Positions 54,092-63,778 are shown, counted from the first letter of the stretch. The stretch: DNA of 64,000 nucleotides from Cytophagales bacterium (GCA_030446715.1 JAUJMU010000007.1:124001-188000); one strand, 5' to 3'. The notes: a model not told the origin generated them from the letters alone. Translations and numbers: made by a program.

Positions 54092-54395
54092 ATGATTTTC
54101 AGTTTCCGGATTTAACCGCCCGAAAGCCCTGGCGAAGGCATGGCTTCCACAGGGGTCCGGAAACTGGACTGACCTTGGCAAAACCGACCTTGACACTTCT
54201 ATTGTAAACTGCCCGGTGTATCTTTTTCTGGCCCGGAAACTGACCTTCCGGGAAACGCACCGCGAGGCGACCGAAAAACTGGAAATTATGAAAGTCCCCT
54301 ACCGGGAGGTGCTGCGGATGGTGAACGAAAGCCTGATTACCCACAGCCCGAGCTGCGTCCTGATCCTGAAGGCCCGTCAGTGGCTGGAGAAGTAA
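54092..54395 (+). CDS. Hypothetical protein, start region frameshifted
   Basis: A convincing C-terminal stretch reads CPVYLFLARKLTFRETHREA, IMKVPYREVLRMVNESLITH and ILKARQWLEK before the TAA at 54393. Going upstream it continues to GFNRPKALAKAWLPQGSG, where the frame meets a stop. Removing one C near 54107 would connect it to the ATG at 54092. About 100 residues result. I do not recognise the family. Confidence 0.5.
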
Positions 54396-54493
54396 GGGCT
54401 GGCTACTTTGTGATCTTTCAGGCTTTCAAAATCTGGCCATCGGAAACGGCTTCAGCAGGTAATCAGCGGCGTCGGGTTCAAACCTTTCCTCAT

Positions 54494-54537
54494 AAAACAG
54501 AAAGACGCCACCTGATGAGACAGCGTCTTTCTGTTTT
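54494..54537. terminator. Bidirectional hairpin terminator
   Basis: AAAACAGAAAGACGC (54494-54508) pairs exactly with GCGTCTTTCTGTTTT (54523-54537) around a 14-base loop. It lies between the hypothetical gene and the convergent SDR gene. Confidence 0.85.
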
Positions 54538-54572
54538 CCGGAATACCGGCTCATCCGGTGATTCCCGAAGGG

Positions 54573-55796
54573 TTACGGAAGGCCCATTGAACCTCCGGCA
54601 CCGGGCATATCCGGCCGTTTGGAAGTTCCGGTCCGGAGCGGTGAATCCTCGTTCAGGAAAGGCACATCGGCCGGCGGCATGGAAGTTTCAAGGGTCTGGT
54701 CCTCCACGGCCGATCCGCGGGGCCTGGATGCATTGCCCGGTCCGGCGCTGCCGGTTACGTTGGTGCCGGCATCTTCACCGGTACTGTCTCCGGCCGGAAT
54801 TTGCCGCGAAGCAACGGTGGCCAGTCCGGCGGCTACCAGCGCAAGGGTGGCGCCGGCCAGAATTTTCCCCCAGTTCCAGCCGGAGACTTTCTCCAATCCT
54901 TCAGAAATCTCGTCCATCACGCCTTCCTTGTCCGTGACGTGCCGCACGGAGTCACCATCATGCGAATGCTTCAGCTTCAGTTCGCCTTCCGGCTGCTTCT
55001 TCATGGCAGAATCGGCCATCAGCCCCTGCGGACCTTTGCCGATGGTGATACCGCCATCCACTGAATACAGGGCCCCGGTCACGTACGAGGCTTCGTCGGA
55101 TGCCAGAAACAAGTACACATTGGCTACCTCTTCAGGGGTGCCTCTGCGTCCCATCGGCGTGGCCGAAAGGAACATTTCCTGCATTTTGGTAGTCATGGGG
55201 CTGCTGGCAGCATGCGTCCAGGCGGTGTCAATCGGGCCGGGACAAACCACGTTGGCCCGTACGCCGTACTGGGCCTGCTCACCGGCCACGGCCCGGGTAA
55301 AGGCGTGATTAAACCCCTTGGTGCCGGAATAGGGAGCATTTTGCGGATCGCCGTCAATGCCCGCCTCCGAGCCGGCCGTTACGATACAGCCCTTTGACTT
55401 CTGAAGGTGAGGCACCGCAAAATGCGTCATCATCATGGTGCTGTAAATGTTGTTCCGGACCAGGTAATCGAATTTGTCAATCGGAAATTCTTCAATAAAC
55501 CCCACCGCGGGAAATACTCCCGCGTTGTTGATCAGTATGTCCAGTTTTCCGAATTGCGAAACGGCCAGTTCCACGCAGGCTTTGGCGTTGGCCGCCACCG
55601 AAATATCCCCTTTGAAGGGAATCGCCTTTCCGCCGGAAGCCTTGATTTCATTGGCTACGTTTTCCACCGGATCGTCCATAAACCCGCACACGACCACTCT
55701 GGCGCCGTGCAGCGCAAACTTCTTGCAGATTGCCTCGCCAATGCCTGCACCGCCGCCGGTCACAATGGCTACTTTGTCTTCCAGTCTTTTTTTCAT
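54573..55796 (-). CDS. Short-chain dehydrogenase with membrane-anchored disordered tail
   Basis: From the ATG at 55796 the protein has 407 residues. Residues 1-260 are a classical SDR: KVAIVTGGGAGIGEAICKKF binds NAD(P), LDILINNAGVFP follows, and YSGTKGFNHAF carries the catalytic Tyr and Lys. Beyond the usual end the chain continues about 150 residues with a hydrophobic helix (GKILAGATLALVAAGLATVA) and a Pro/Gly/Thr-rich tail (SRPRGSAVEDQTLETSMPPA). The tail would put this enzyme at the membrane, which is unusual. Its disordered tail resembles its neighbours in style. Confidence 0.88.
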   Translation of the reverse strand: MKKRLEDKVAIVTGGGAGIGEAICKKFALHGARVVVCGFMDDPVENVANEIKASGGKAIPFKGDISVAANAKACVELAVSQFGKLDILINNAGVFPAVGFIEEFPIDKFDYLVRNNIYSTMMMTHFAVPHLQKSKGCIVTAGSEAGIDGDPQNAPYSGTKGFNHAFTRAVAGEQAQYGVRANVVCPGPIDTAWTHAASSPMTTKMQEMFLSATPMGRRGTPEEVANVYLFLASDEASYVTGALYSVDGGITIGKGPQGLMADSAMKKQPEGELKLKHSHDGDSVRHVTDKEGVMDEISEGLEKVSGWNWGKILAGATLALVAAGLATVASRQIPAGDSTGEDAGTNVTGSAGPGNASRPRGSAVEDQTLETSMPPADVPFLNEDSPLRTGTSKRPDMPGAGGSMGLP

Positions 55797-55873
55797 GAGT
55801 AGTGGTTTTATGGGTAAGCCCTTCTTACTACGAAGCGCACGGGAAAGGTGTTTGGAAAATTTTTCGGCAGCCA

Positions 55874-56326
55874 CTACACCCGGTTCCTGGAATCAACCAC
55901 AATGGTTACCGGGCCGTCATTAACCAAAGCCACTTTCATGTCGGCACCAAACTCACCCGTCTGAATGGGCTTGCCCAACTCTTTCTCCAATGCCGAAATC
56001 ATCTGCCCGTAAAGCGGAACTGCTACTTCCGGACGGGCCGCTCCGATAAAAGAAGGCCGGTTGCCTTTTTTGGTGCTGGCGTGGAGGGTAAACTGACTGA
56101 TCAGCAGAATGTCGCCGCCCACATCGGACAGGGCGAGGTTCATTTTGCCCTCTGCATCACCAAAAATGCGCATTTGCACCAGCTTTTTGCTCAGCCAGGC
56201 AATGTCGTCGGCCGTATCGCTGTGCGTAATGCCCAGCAGGATAAGCAGCCCCTTCCCGATCCGGCCCTTCACCTGTTCCTCAATGGTAACCGAAGCCTCA
56301 GAAACACGTTGTAAAACGGCAAGCAT
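55874..56326 (-). CDS. dtd: D-aminoacyl-tRNA deacylase
   Basis: The 150-residue protein removes D-amino acids from t[40 protein letters not shown] (the SQFTL motif) and [13 protein letters not shown] near the end are diagnostic (here NDGPVTI in place of NxGPVT). The ATG at 56326 fits the family; the frame extends further up through repeat DNA. Confidence 0.95.
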   Translation of the reverse strand: MLAVLQRVSEASVTIEEQVKGRIGKGLLILLGITHSDTADDIAWLSKKLVQMRIFGDAEGKMNLALSDVGGDILLISQFTLHASTKKGNRPSFIGAARPEVAVPLYGQMISALEKELGKPIQTGEFGADMKVALVNDGPVTIVVDSRNRV

Positions 56327-56340
56327 AGTTGTCAGAGATG

Positions 56341-56393
56341 CCATGCGTGGCGTCTGTACTAAGGTTGATAGCAAGAAGAGACGCCACGCATGG
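56341..56393. repeat. Short hairpin repeat upstream of dtd
   Basis: CCATGCGTGGCGTCT at 56341-56355 is complementary to AGACGCCACGCATGG at 56379-56393, and the second arm is followed by CGTCTGTAC, the same word that follows the first. Similar ACGCCATGCATGGCGT hairpins are dispersed in related genomes. Confidence 0.6.
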
Positions 56394-56469
56394 CGTCTGT
56401 ACAGTGGTAAGAAGCCCGGTCAGAACCCAGGGCAACGCATCGCCTGCCTCATTGTCAATTGTTCCATTG

Positions 56470-58111
56470 TCAATTATCAATCGAATCTCCCCAATCCGCG
56501 GGGCGAACCAGCACGACTTTCTCTTTTTCCACAATGACGGCTCCTTCGGGCAGCCCTTTCTGCTTCCGCACGTATTTGCGGGGCGTGACCGTTACGGGGC
56601 AAACGGTATCATTGCGCTTTCTGGAATGCCACGCGGCAAGGGCAGCCGCCTTCCGGATCACGGGGTCCGGAAAGTTCTGCCCCGACTGGTGGCGGATGAT
56701 TACGTGCGAACCACTCACGTCTTTGGCGTGCAGCCAGAGGTCTTCCTTGCGGGCGAACTGCACGGTGAGCAGGTCATTGTTCCTGGCACTGCGTCCCATC
56801 CAGATCTGAAAGCCCATCATTTCGTACTGCCGGAAAAGCTGCTCAGGTGTATCGGCGGTTTTTTCACCCGATAAGCCGTTTTCTTTCAGGTATTTCCGCA
56901 GTTCCCTGGTGCTCTCAAAAGCATCAGTGGCAGTCAGGTGCCGGGTAATTTCCGCCAGATCGCCTTCTTTCCGGGCAATAGCCTCTTCCAGATTCCGGAT
57001 CTCAATTTTTTCATTGCGGGCTTTCCGGTAATACACTTCGGCGTTCCGTTGCGCTGACAAGTCCTTTTTAAGTTTGATGCGCACGGTCCGGTTGCGGTAA
57101 AAATCTTCCAGTTCCACCGACTCCGAGAACGGCGGAATCTGGTGCATGTTGGCCATCAGGATGTCGGCCATCTGCCCGTGCCGGGTTTCGTTTTCCAGTT
57201 CGTTGAGTTTTTCCCAGGTCTTGGCCAGGTAACTCTCCGTCTGGGCTTTACGTTTCAGCAAACTCTTCACTGCCTCCCGTTTCTCGCGGTCAAGAAAGGA
57301 AATCCGGGCGTAGCGGGAGTAAAACAGATTGGCCGCCTCCACCGGATCAGCAGTGGTTTCCTGCACATCCCCGAGCGGCAGCAGGGACAGGGTGGGCAAT
57401 TCGCCGAGAAGCGTAATATAAAACGTGGGATTTTCCAGTTTTTTGACGACGTCCTGCAGCATTATCCACTGCGCTTCGGGGGCTAAACTGCCGAAGCCGG
57501 AATCCTGCAGATAGCCGTTGACCAGCTTGCCCAGCGTAGGGTACAGGCGCATCACCTGCCGGTTCGAAGCCGGAATCCTGCAGATAGCCGTTGACCAGCT
57601 TGCCCAGCGTAGGGTACATGCGCATCACCTGCCGGTTATGCTGCAGGAAAGCCCCGTAGGTCTGCTCAAGTGGCCGGTGCAAAGTGTCAGGCTTCAGGGC
57701 CTCATCGGCGACCAGCTTCTGGTTAAAAAGCTCAATTGCCTCCTGCCCCCGGAACAGGATCAGGTTGGCCCGGCTGCCGTGCATTTTAAATAACAGGAGG
57801 TAGTCGCGGGTAAAACGGAGGGCAAAGCTCCGTTCATTTTCGTACTGCACGACGCCTGTCACTTCGAGATTGACGATTTCCTCAAACAGGTTCACGCTGT
57901 TGCGGCGGGCCCGGTTAAAATCCACTGGAAAAACCAGACAGGCCAGGTCAGGCCGCAGCACTGCTTTCAGGTAGAACTCTTCCTGCCCCCGGCAGAAACC
58001 CAGCACCACTTCATCTTTTTCCTGGCTGAAGCAGACGGCAAGTATCCAGCCGGTCAGCTTTCTTTCCAGATGTGCCGAGAGTTGCCGCAAATAGTAATAA
58101 TTGTTCTGCAC
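56470..58111 (-). pseudogene. NFACT RNA-binding protein (RqcH/FbpA-like), broken by 73-bp tandem duplication
   Basis: The N-terminal part from the ATG at 58111 is NFACT-N (YYYLRQLSAHLERKLTGWIL, SVNLFEEIVNLEVTGVVQYE). The C-terminal part has the NFACT-R domain (ARKEDLWLHAKDVSGSHVII). In between, a 73-bp segment is present twice (57493-57565, 57566-57638). Because 73 is not a multiple of three, the frame shifts after the first copy. Deleting one copy gives a continuous protein of about 520 residues. RqcH-type proteins add alanine tails on stalled ribosomes. The gene as read is non-functional. Confidence 0.88.
57493..57638. repeat. 73-bp perfect tandem duplication with one mismatch
   Basis: Units begin GAAGCCGGAATCCTGCAGAT at 57493 and again at 57566. 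They are identical except that one has GTACAGGCGC and the other GTACATGCGC. The junction reads CGGTTCGAAGCC. Confidence 0.93.
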
Positions 58112-58243
58112 CCCGCAAGTTAACCAATGAATGGGGGATGAACAGAAATACTGCCCGCTGAGGCTTGCATTTTTCCTGCAATTTTTTGTACATTTATATA
58201 AGGTCCTAATTTAACCCGTTAGCAGTCAACTCTTTCTTCTTCC

Positions 58244-58540
58244 ATGACCAGCACCCAAACCCTCAGGGACCTGCTCCATATGATTGCCCAACGGCGTGCC
58301 GGAGCCTCCTGGAGAATCAACTGTGCCTATTTTGATGGTTTCGGTGATCCGATTTACGAGATTTCCATTCATTACCCGGGTGAAGCAGGAAAGGTAAACA
58401 AGCGCCTCGTGTTCCGCTGGAATTCCGGTGAACTCGTCCCCAACGGCTGTCACCTGAACCACTCCGGCGACCCCACCCACATCGAAGACGCCCTGCTCGA
58501 TCTGCTCAATGAAGCAGGCCAACCGGCAAGGCAAAGTTGA
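58244..58540 (+). CDS. Hypothetical small protein
   Basis: The 98-residue cytoplasmic protein starts MTSTQTLRDLLHMIAQRRAG and has a mixed alpha-beta pattern (INCAYFDGFGDPIYEISIHY, LVFRWNSGELVPNGCHL, IEDALLDLLNEAG). I do not recognise the family. It is divergent from the NFACT gene, 130 bases away. Confidence 0.65.
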   Translation: MTSTQTLRDLLHMIAQRRAGASWRINCAYFDGFGDPIYEISIHYPGEAGKVNKRLVFRWNSGELVPNGCHLNHSGDPTHIEDALLDLLNEAGQPARQS

Positions 58541-58837
58541 CCGTTTGAACCCCGTCTGGAAAAGTCATAAACCAAAAAAGAGACGGCTGGCAGTTTTCCT
58601 CCTGATGGCTGCTGCTCCGTATATTTTCCGCCTGATAAACCAAGCTTTCCAAGGTATAACTCATTGCTTCTTAGGCTCTTTTTAAGGGGCATCCTTCCAA
58701 TATTTCCTGCCTTTCCGGGTGCAGCAGCTACAGTAACAAAATCCTGCCGCAGCAAAATAACGGTAAAATTACAAACCCCATTTCACCATATGCGTAATGT
58801 ATAATAGATGATATGTTTAACCAAACGCGATAATGGT

Positions 58838-59452
58838 ATGAAAAAGATTTTGATGATTGTAGCGGTAGCTTGTATGGGGAACTTTGGTTACGCCCAGACT
58901 ACCGCTGGTACTACTGCTTATGGCAACACCAACCGGGTAGTAGAAGGTGGGATGATTGTAAATTCTGACAAGGCACTGAACACAGACTTCAGTAAGTATA
59001 AAACTTTTGGCTTCGCCTCTCAGGTACAGACTAAAAACGGCTTATTCTTCCTGAATGATTATGTGCTGAAGAATCTGATCAAGCATGATGTCTGGCACGA
59101 ACTTGAAACCAGGGGGTATGACATGGCGCAGCAGAATCCGGATCTGATCGTAAACTTCCGCGTGTTTGACAAGCCCGTTGAAATCAAGGGCTTTGCCGGT
59201 GGTACCGAAACCGGCTACTGGGGCACCGAAGAGTTCCGCGATGTAGACAGCCAGCGGACTTACAAACTGGATGCCGGTAGTATAATCATTCAGATGGTAG
59301 ACCGCACAACCGGAAAAATGGTATGGCAGGGCTACGCCTCCGGTATTACGGATGGAAAGATATTTGACAAGGACCGGGAAAAAATTGCCGAGGCAGTTTC
59401 CCTTATCTTTAATGAGTATAACAACCGGGCCGACAATCTGGGCAACAGGTAG
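58838..59452 (+). CDS. DUF4136-domain periplasmic protein
   Basis: From the ATG at 58838 the protein has 204 residues with a signal peptide (KILMIVAVACMGNFGYAQ). The DUF4136 domain includes TDFSKYKTFGFASQ, LETRGYDMAQQNPDLIVNFR, GSIIIQMVDRTTGKMVWQGY and EAVSLIFNEYN. The family is usually a lipoprotein; here no lipobox is seen. It has no known biochemical role. A terminator follows. Confidence 0.9.
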   Translation: MKKILMIVAVACMGNFGYAQTTAGTTAYGNTNRVVEGGMIVNSDKALNTDFSKYKTFGFASQVQTKNGLFFLNDYVLKNLIKHDVWHELETRGYDMAQQNPDLIVNFRVFDKPVEIKGFAGGTETGYWGTEEFRDVDSQRTYKLDAGSIIIQMVDRTTGKMVWQGYASGITDGKIFDKDREKIAEAVSLIFNEYNNRADNLGNR

Positions 59453-59847
59453 TTTTTAATTGATAATTGTCAATTGAAAATGTCAGGAGGTCGGGCAGTC
59501 CGGATCAAAGGAGCGGTACGGATACCGGCAGTTTTTCTCCTGAGTATAAGTGTTTAAAAAGGCAGCCGGCCGAAACACCTTGCTGCCTTTTTTTGCATCC
59601 TCCAAAGCAGTATCCGGGCACCGGGTTGCGACAGGATTATATCGTGTCATAGCCTGCGTCACAACTTATCGGGAAAGAACGCTACCGGTAAACCTATAAG
59701 GGACGAAGCAACCCCACTCCCCGCAATGATGCCCATTACATACGGTTTTGTAAACCTTAGAGGTTTTCTCCGAAAAGATGAGACGCCTTCTATAAGCAGG
59801 ACAAAAAACAGGGATAACCTGCTATCTGTCAAGGGTCCTTAGCCGGA
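59453..59847. other. Intergenic, terminator only
   Basis: Apart from an iterated AT string at 59457-59480 and the terminator at 59558-59594, I see no gene in this region. Confidence 0.55.
59558..59594 (+). terminator. Intrinsic terminator after DUF4136 gene
   Basis: AAAGGCAG and CTGCCTTT (59558-59565, 59583-59590) form a hairpin followed by a T run to 59594, about 105 bases after the stop codon. Confidence 0.85.
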
Positions 59848-60411
59848 TTACAAATAATTTTTCACGCACTGCCCGATGGAAATAGTAAAACCGGGCAGTA
59901 ATTCAAAGGCATCGTTCCAGTCGCTGGTCGTCAGGTTCTGCCCAAACATAATGGTCTCTGACTGGGTATTCACCCACACGATTTTGTTTACCCCAAACTG
60001 TTCCAGCTTCCGGGCTTTCTTGCGGTAATAGTCGGTAGGGGAAGCAAATTCCGACAGGTCGGCTTTAATGTCTGCTTCAATTACCGTTTGGGGCGGAAAA
60101 TCGGCATAATTAAAATTCTTCACGTCTAGTTTCCCTATGCTCCGGTCAAAAATGGCAATATCTGCCGATAAATTATTTCCCGGCGGGATATGCAAACCTG
60201 GTTCATTGGTAGCAATCCAGTATTTGTGGTCATCTGCGTTACGGAACAGGTAACGTAAAATGGCCGCCACCACGAAAGACTGTGATACACTTGAACCCAC
60301 AATCTCTTCGGCAGATGCCTTGCCATGAATTACTTTGTGGAAATTTTTATACAAAATGGGAAACTCATCCATTTCCTCGTAAACCAATGTTTTAGGGATT
60401 ACAACTTCCAT
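59848..60411 (-). CDS. Uma2-family (DUF820) PD-(D/E)xK-like protein
   Basis: The 187-residue protein resembles the Uma2 endonuclease-like family. LSADIAIFDRSIGKLDV and PPQTVIEADIKADLSE supply the conserved acids of the nuclease-like core, followed by YYRKKARKLEQFGVNKIVWV and TSDWNDAFELLPGFTIS, the usual C-terminal blocks. The family is found in many copies in cyanobacteria and Bacteroidota; nuclease function is predicted from fold only. Confidence 0.88.
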   Translation of the reverse strand: MEVVIPKTLVYEEMDEFPILYKNFHKVIHGKASAEEIVGSSVSQSFVVAAILRYLFRNADDHKYWIATNEPGLHIPPGNNLSADIAIFDRSIGKLDVKNFNYADFPPQTVIEADIKADLSEFASPTDYYRKKARKLEQFGVNKIVWVNTQSETIMFGQNLTTSDWNDAFELLPGFTISIGQCVKNYL

Positions 60412-60566
60412 ATTGATCAGAGAGTAAAAGGCGTTAACCGTGCATTATACTGTAGAACATTATTCTCTTATACGTATCCTATTACTCATCCGGATAAACA
60501 CCACAATGAGGATACCCTGACCGTTTGGTCAGGGCTTTCGTATCCGTAATCTGGTTCAATAGCCTA

Positions 60567-61052
60567 TTACCCCTCCTGCTCAGCCACCACCTCGGCCAGC
60601 GGCCGGAAGTTGGAAGGAATCTTCTCTTCGGCGTAGTAGGGGAAAATCTCCATGATGTTGGTGGTATTGATGTCGGTGATGTCAAACGGCACCAGCATCG
60701 TTTTCAGGCTCTCCTCAATTCGTTCATAAGCCTGTTTCACGTTTTCCGCCGTAACCAGCATGATGTTCTGAATTTTCTTCTCCTTGCCGCTCTTCTCGTC
60801 AAGCGACACGTAACTCACCTTGCACTTGAACCACGTTTCGGCATCCTCGTAGTGGAATACGTCGGCCAGCCGCATCGGGGTTACCCCGGTCAGGGTAAAG
60901 TCCCGGACAATGCTTTCCAGTTCACGGTAGATCCGGGATTCGGCATCGGTAAATGAAACCGAATCTACTAGGTATGATTCGTTGATGGTGACTTGTTTAC
61001 CGTTTTCGGCTTCTTTCCGGTAACGGATTTTGCATAAAAACCATGAAGGCAT
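60567..61052 (-). CDS. DUF4494 protein
   Basis: The 161-residue protein from the ATG at 61052 matches DUF4494, a Bacteroidota-specific family: WFLCKIRYRKEAENGKQVTI, ESYLVDSVSFTDAESRIYRE, LADVFHYEDAETWFKCKVSY and EKKIQNIMLVTAENVKQAYE. No function is known. It is one of the clearer indicators of phylum in this window. Confidence 0.9.
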   Translation of the reverse strand: MPSWFLCKIRYRKEAENGKQVTINESYLVDSVSFTDAESRIYRELESIVRDFTLTGVTPMRLADVFHYEDAETWFKCKVSYVSLDEKSGKEKKIQNIMLVTAENVKQAYERIEESLKTMLVPFDITDINTTNIMEIFPYYAEEKIPSNFRPLAEVVAEQEG

Positions 61053-61331
61053 AATGAAATCGAAAATTGAAAATGGACAATTGGAAAAGGTTGCCGGACC
61101 AGGGAGCAGCCCGGACAAAAATACGAATACCAGCCTGCCATCCCAGTCCATCCGGGTATTCTTTTCTCCATCTTATTCCTGACCATTGACTATAAGTCTC
61201 CAAGAACCAAACAGTATCCATCAGGCCTCCGCTCTCCTTTTTTCCCGTTCTCACTACCTGCTTTCATTTCCCCTGATGTTTAACTAATTTGGGCGCATCT
61301 CATTTTTAACCCTTTCAACCCCTTTGCTGGC

Positions 61332-62890
61332 ATGATTGCAAGTACTGATTCTCCCGTTGCGGATATTTTTCCGGAAGCGGGGCAGATTCCCGAAGAGTTC
61401 CGGCTGAAGCAGCCCGTCCATCAGCGCGAATACCTGGTCAACGGCCATATGCGCCCCTGGGACGGTACGACCCACCAGGTGCTGTCGCCGGTATACGTAC
61501 GCGAAAATGGTGAACTGAAACGGAAGGAAATTGGCAGCTATCCACTCACTACCTCCGGTGAAGCCATGGAAGCACTCGATGCCGCCGTGAAAGCCTATGA
61601 CAACGGCCGCGGCGAATGGCCCACTATGTCCATTGCCGACCGGATCAGGTGCATGGAAAATTTCATTTCCCGGATGCTGGAAAAGAAAGCCGAAGTGGTA
61701 AACCTGCTGATGTGGGAAATAGGAAAGTCGCTGGCCGATTCCAACAAGGAATTTGACCGCACGGTAGAATACATCTACGATACCATTGATGCACTCAAGG
61801 ATGTGGACCGGGCCTCGTCGCGGTTCGTGATCGAGCAGGGCATCATCGGGCAGATCCGCCGTTCGCCGCTGGGCGTGGTGCTGTGCATGGGTCCGTTTAA
61901 TTACCCGCTGAACGAAACCTACACCACTCTCATTCCGGCTATTCTGATGGGCAATACCATCTTGTTTAAGCCGCCCAAACACGGTACGCTGCTGCACTAC
62001 CCGATGCTGGAGGCCTTCCGCGCCTGTTTTCCGAAAGGCGTAGTCAATACGATCTACGGCCGGGGCAATTCAGTAGTACCCGCCCTGATGGAGTCCGGCA
62101 AGATCAATGTTCTCACGCTGATCGGGTCCAGCAAGGTGGCCGATCAGCTGAAGAAGATGCACCCCAAGGTAAACCGCCTGCGGGCCGTACTCGGTCTGGA
62201 CGCTAAAAATGCCGGAATCGTGCTGGAAAACACCGATATGGAACTGGCCGTGAAGGAAAGCATTCTCGGCACGTTGTCTTTCAACGGGCAGCGCTGCACG
62301 GCCATCAAGATTCTGTTTGTGCACCGCAGCATTGCCGGCCGCTTCCTGCACCGGCTGGGCGAAGAGATCAGCAAGCTGAAGGTGGGCATGCCCTGGGAGA
62401 AAGGCGTAAACCTGACACCCCTGCCTGAACCCGGCAAACCCGACTACCTGACTGCCTGCCTGGAAGATGCCCGGACCCACGGCGCCCAGGTGACCAACCG
62501 CGACGGCGGCCAGGTGTATGAGTCTTTCTTTTACCCGGCGGTGGTGTACCCCGTAAACGAAAAAATGAAACTGTACCGCGAGGAGCAGTTCGGGCCGATC
62601 ATACCGGTGGTGCCCTTCGACAGCATCGAAGAGCCCATCCAGTACATCATTGACTCTGACCATGGGCAGCAGGTGAGCATTTTCGGGACCGATGCCGGCC
62701 AGATTGCCCGGCTGATTGATCCGCTGGTCAACCAGGTGAGCCGGGTACCCTCTCCGTGGAAGATGCCCTCCGCTCCTTCTCCATCCGTACGCTGGTAGCT
62801 ACCAAAATGACGGAGGAGAACAAGCAGATTCTCAACGATATTGTGGAAGGCCACAAGTCGAAGTTTCTTTCCACGAAGTTTATCTTCTGA
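61332..62890 (+). pseudogene. GapN-like NADP-dependent glyceraldehyde-3-phosphate dehydrogenase with internal deletion
   Basis: The first 470 residues fit the ALDH superfamily GapN branch: GPFNYPLNETYTTLIPAIL, TLIGSSKVADQL, LGTLSFNGQRCTAIKILFVH with the catalytic cysteine, and LYREEQFGPIIPVVPFDSIE. After NQVSRV the frame is lost. The end of the family, TLSVEDALRSFSIRTLVATK through FLSTKFIF, follows at once in another frame to a stop at 62888. About 24 residues, including the expected QCQRGPDxFPFTGRKDS segment, are absent, so roughly 70 bp were deleted near 62745. The usual ELGGK motif reads LGLDAK, as I believe is common in this branch. The product would be inactive. Confidence 0.88.
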
Positions 62891-62913
62891 TCAGAAGGTC
62901 CCCTTATTTTCCA

Positions 62914-62948
62914 AAAACCTTCCGGGTTTTAAAAGCCCGGAAGGTTTT
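62914..62948. terminator. Hairpin terminator after the dehydrogenase
   Basis: AAAACCTTCCGGG (62914-62926) pairs exactly with CCCGGAAGGTTTT (62936-62948) around a 9-base loop, 24 bases after the stop. Confidence 0.85.
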
Positions 62949-63167
62949 GGTCTATAATCGGTTTTTCTGCCCCGCCAATAAATAGCAGATCCCGCCTGAA
63001 TCCGTTCTGCGCCCCGCAAAACGCAAAACTCCTCTCAGGACTCTTTTTGGTCCCAACCACGGGAAGCGGATACCGTTCAAAGTATCAGCCAAAAACAATC
63101 CGTTGCCGGACACCGGCAATGGGGTCTCCGGTATACTGACGCCACCGTTTACCTTTTCAACTTATAA

Positions 63168-63767
63168 ATGATGCACTTCAGGCAATACCTGCTTTTGCTG
63201 ATTCTGCTCCCGGCGGCCGGAAATGCACTTGCCCAGGCAGTAAAAAATGAGATGGAAACCTCCATCCAGCCGCACCAGATGCCCGAAAAAGCCATGCTAC
63301 TGCTTCAGCCGGTTTTGAAGGATGCCCTCCGGGTACGTCACTACCAGGAAACCGACGGAGAGCAGATTACCTATGAAAGCAAACTTCAATGGAAAGGCGA
63401 CTTTTACAGCATTGAATTTAAGCAGGACGGTTCGTTGCTCGATATTGAAAAGCTGGTGAAATTCCGGACGCTGCCTGGGGAGATCCGCCAGCAGGTGGAA
63501 ACCCAAATGGAAACTGAATTTGACCGGCACCGCATCCGGCGAACGCAGGTTCAGTTCTCGGCGGGTAAATCTGATCAGCCGGATGCCGAAGTCATCGGCA
63601 AGTTTATCAACAATGATTTTGGTGAACTGACCGTGCGGTACGAGATTGAAGCCGACGGCCGCATCGGCTCCCAAATCGACGGCTACGAACTTTTGTTTGA
63701 TCCGGACGGGAAGCTGGTGAAAAGACGCCCCATTGTACGTCGCCCGCTGGACAATATTCTTTACTAA
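63168..63767 (+). CDS. Exported protein of unknown function, PepSY-like pattern
   Basis: The 199-residue protein has a signal peptide (YLLLLILLPAAGNALAQ) and repeated beta-alpha units with an acidic pattern (YESKLQWKGDFYSIEFKQDG, ELTVRYEIEADGRIGSQIDG, YELLFDPDGKLVKR) that recalls PepSY-like periplasmic domains. The next gene starts 12 bases after its stop and is probably co-transcribed. Confidence 0.7.
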   Translation: MMHFRQYLLLLILLPAAGNALAQAVKNEMETSIQPHQMPEKAMLLLQPVLKDALRVRHYQETDGEQITYESKLQWKGDFYSIEFKQDGSLLDIEKLVKFRTLPGEIRQQVETQMETEFDRHRIRRTQVQFSAGKSDQPDAEVIGKFINNDFGELTVRYEIEADGRIGSQIDGYELLFDPDGKLVKRRPIVRRPLDNILY

Positions 63768-63778
63768 GCCCAAAACCT

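Noticed and set aside
54380-54937. 185-codon plus-strand frame
   Set aside because: It runs through a strong terminator and then antisense to the SDR gene tail.
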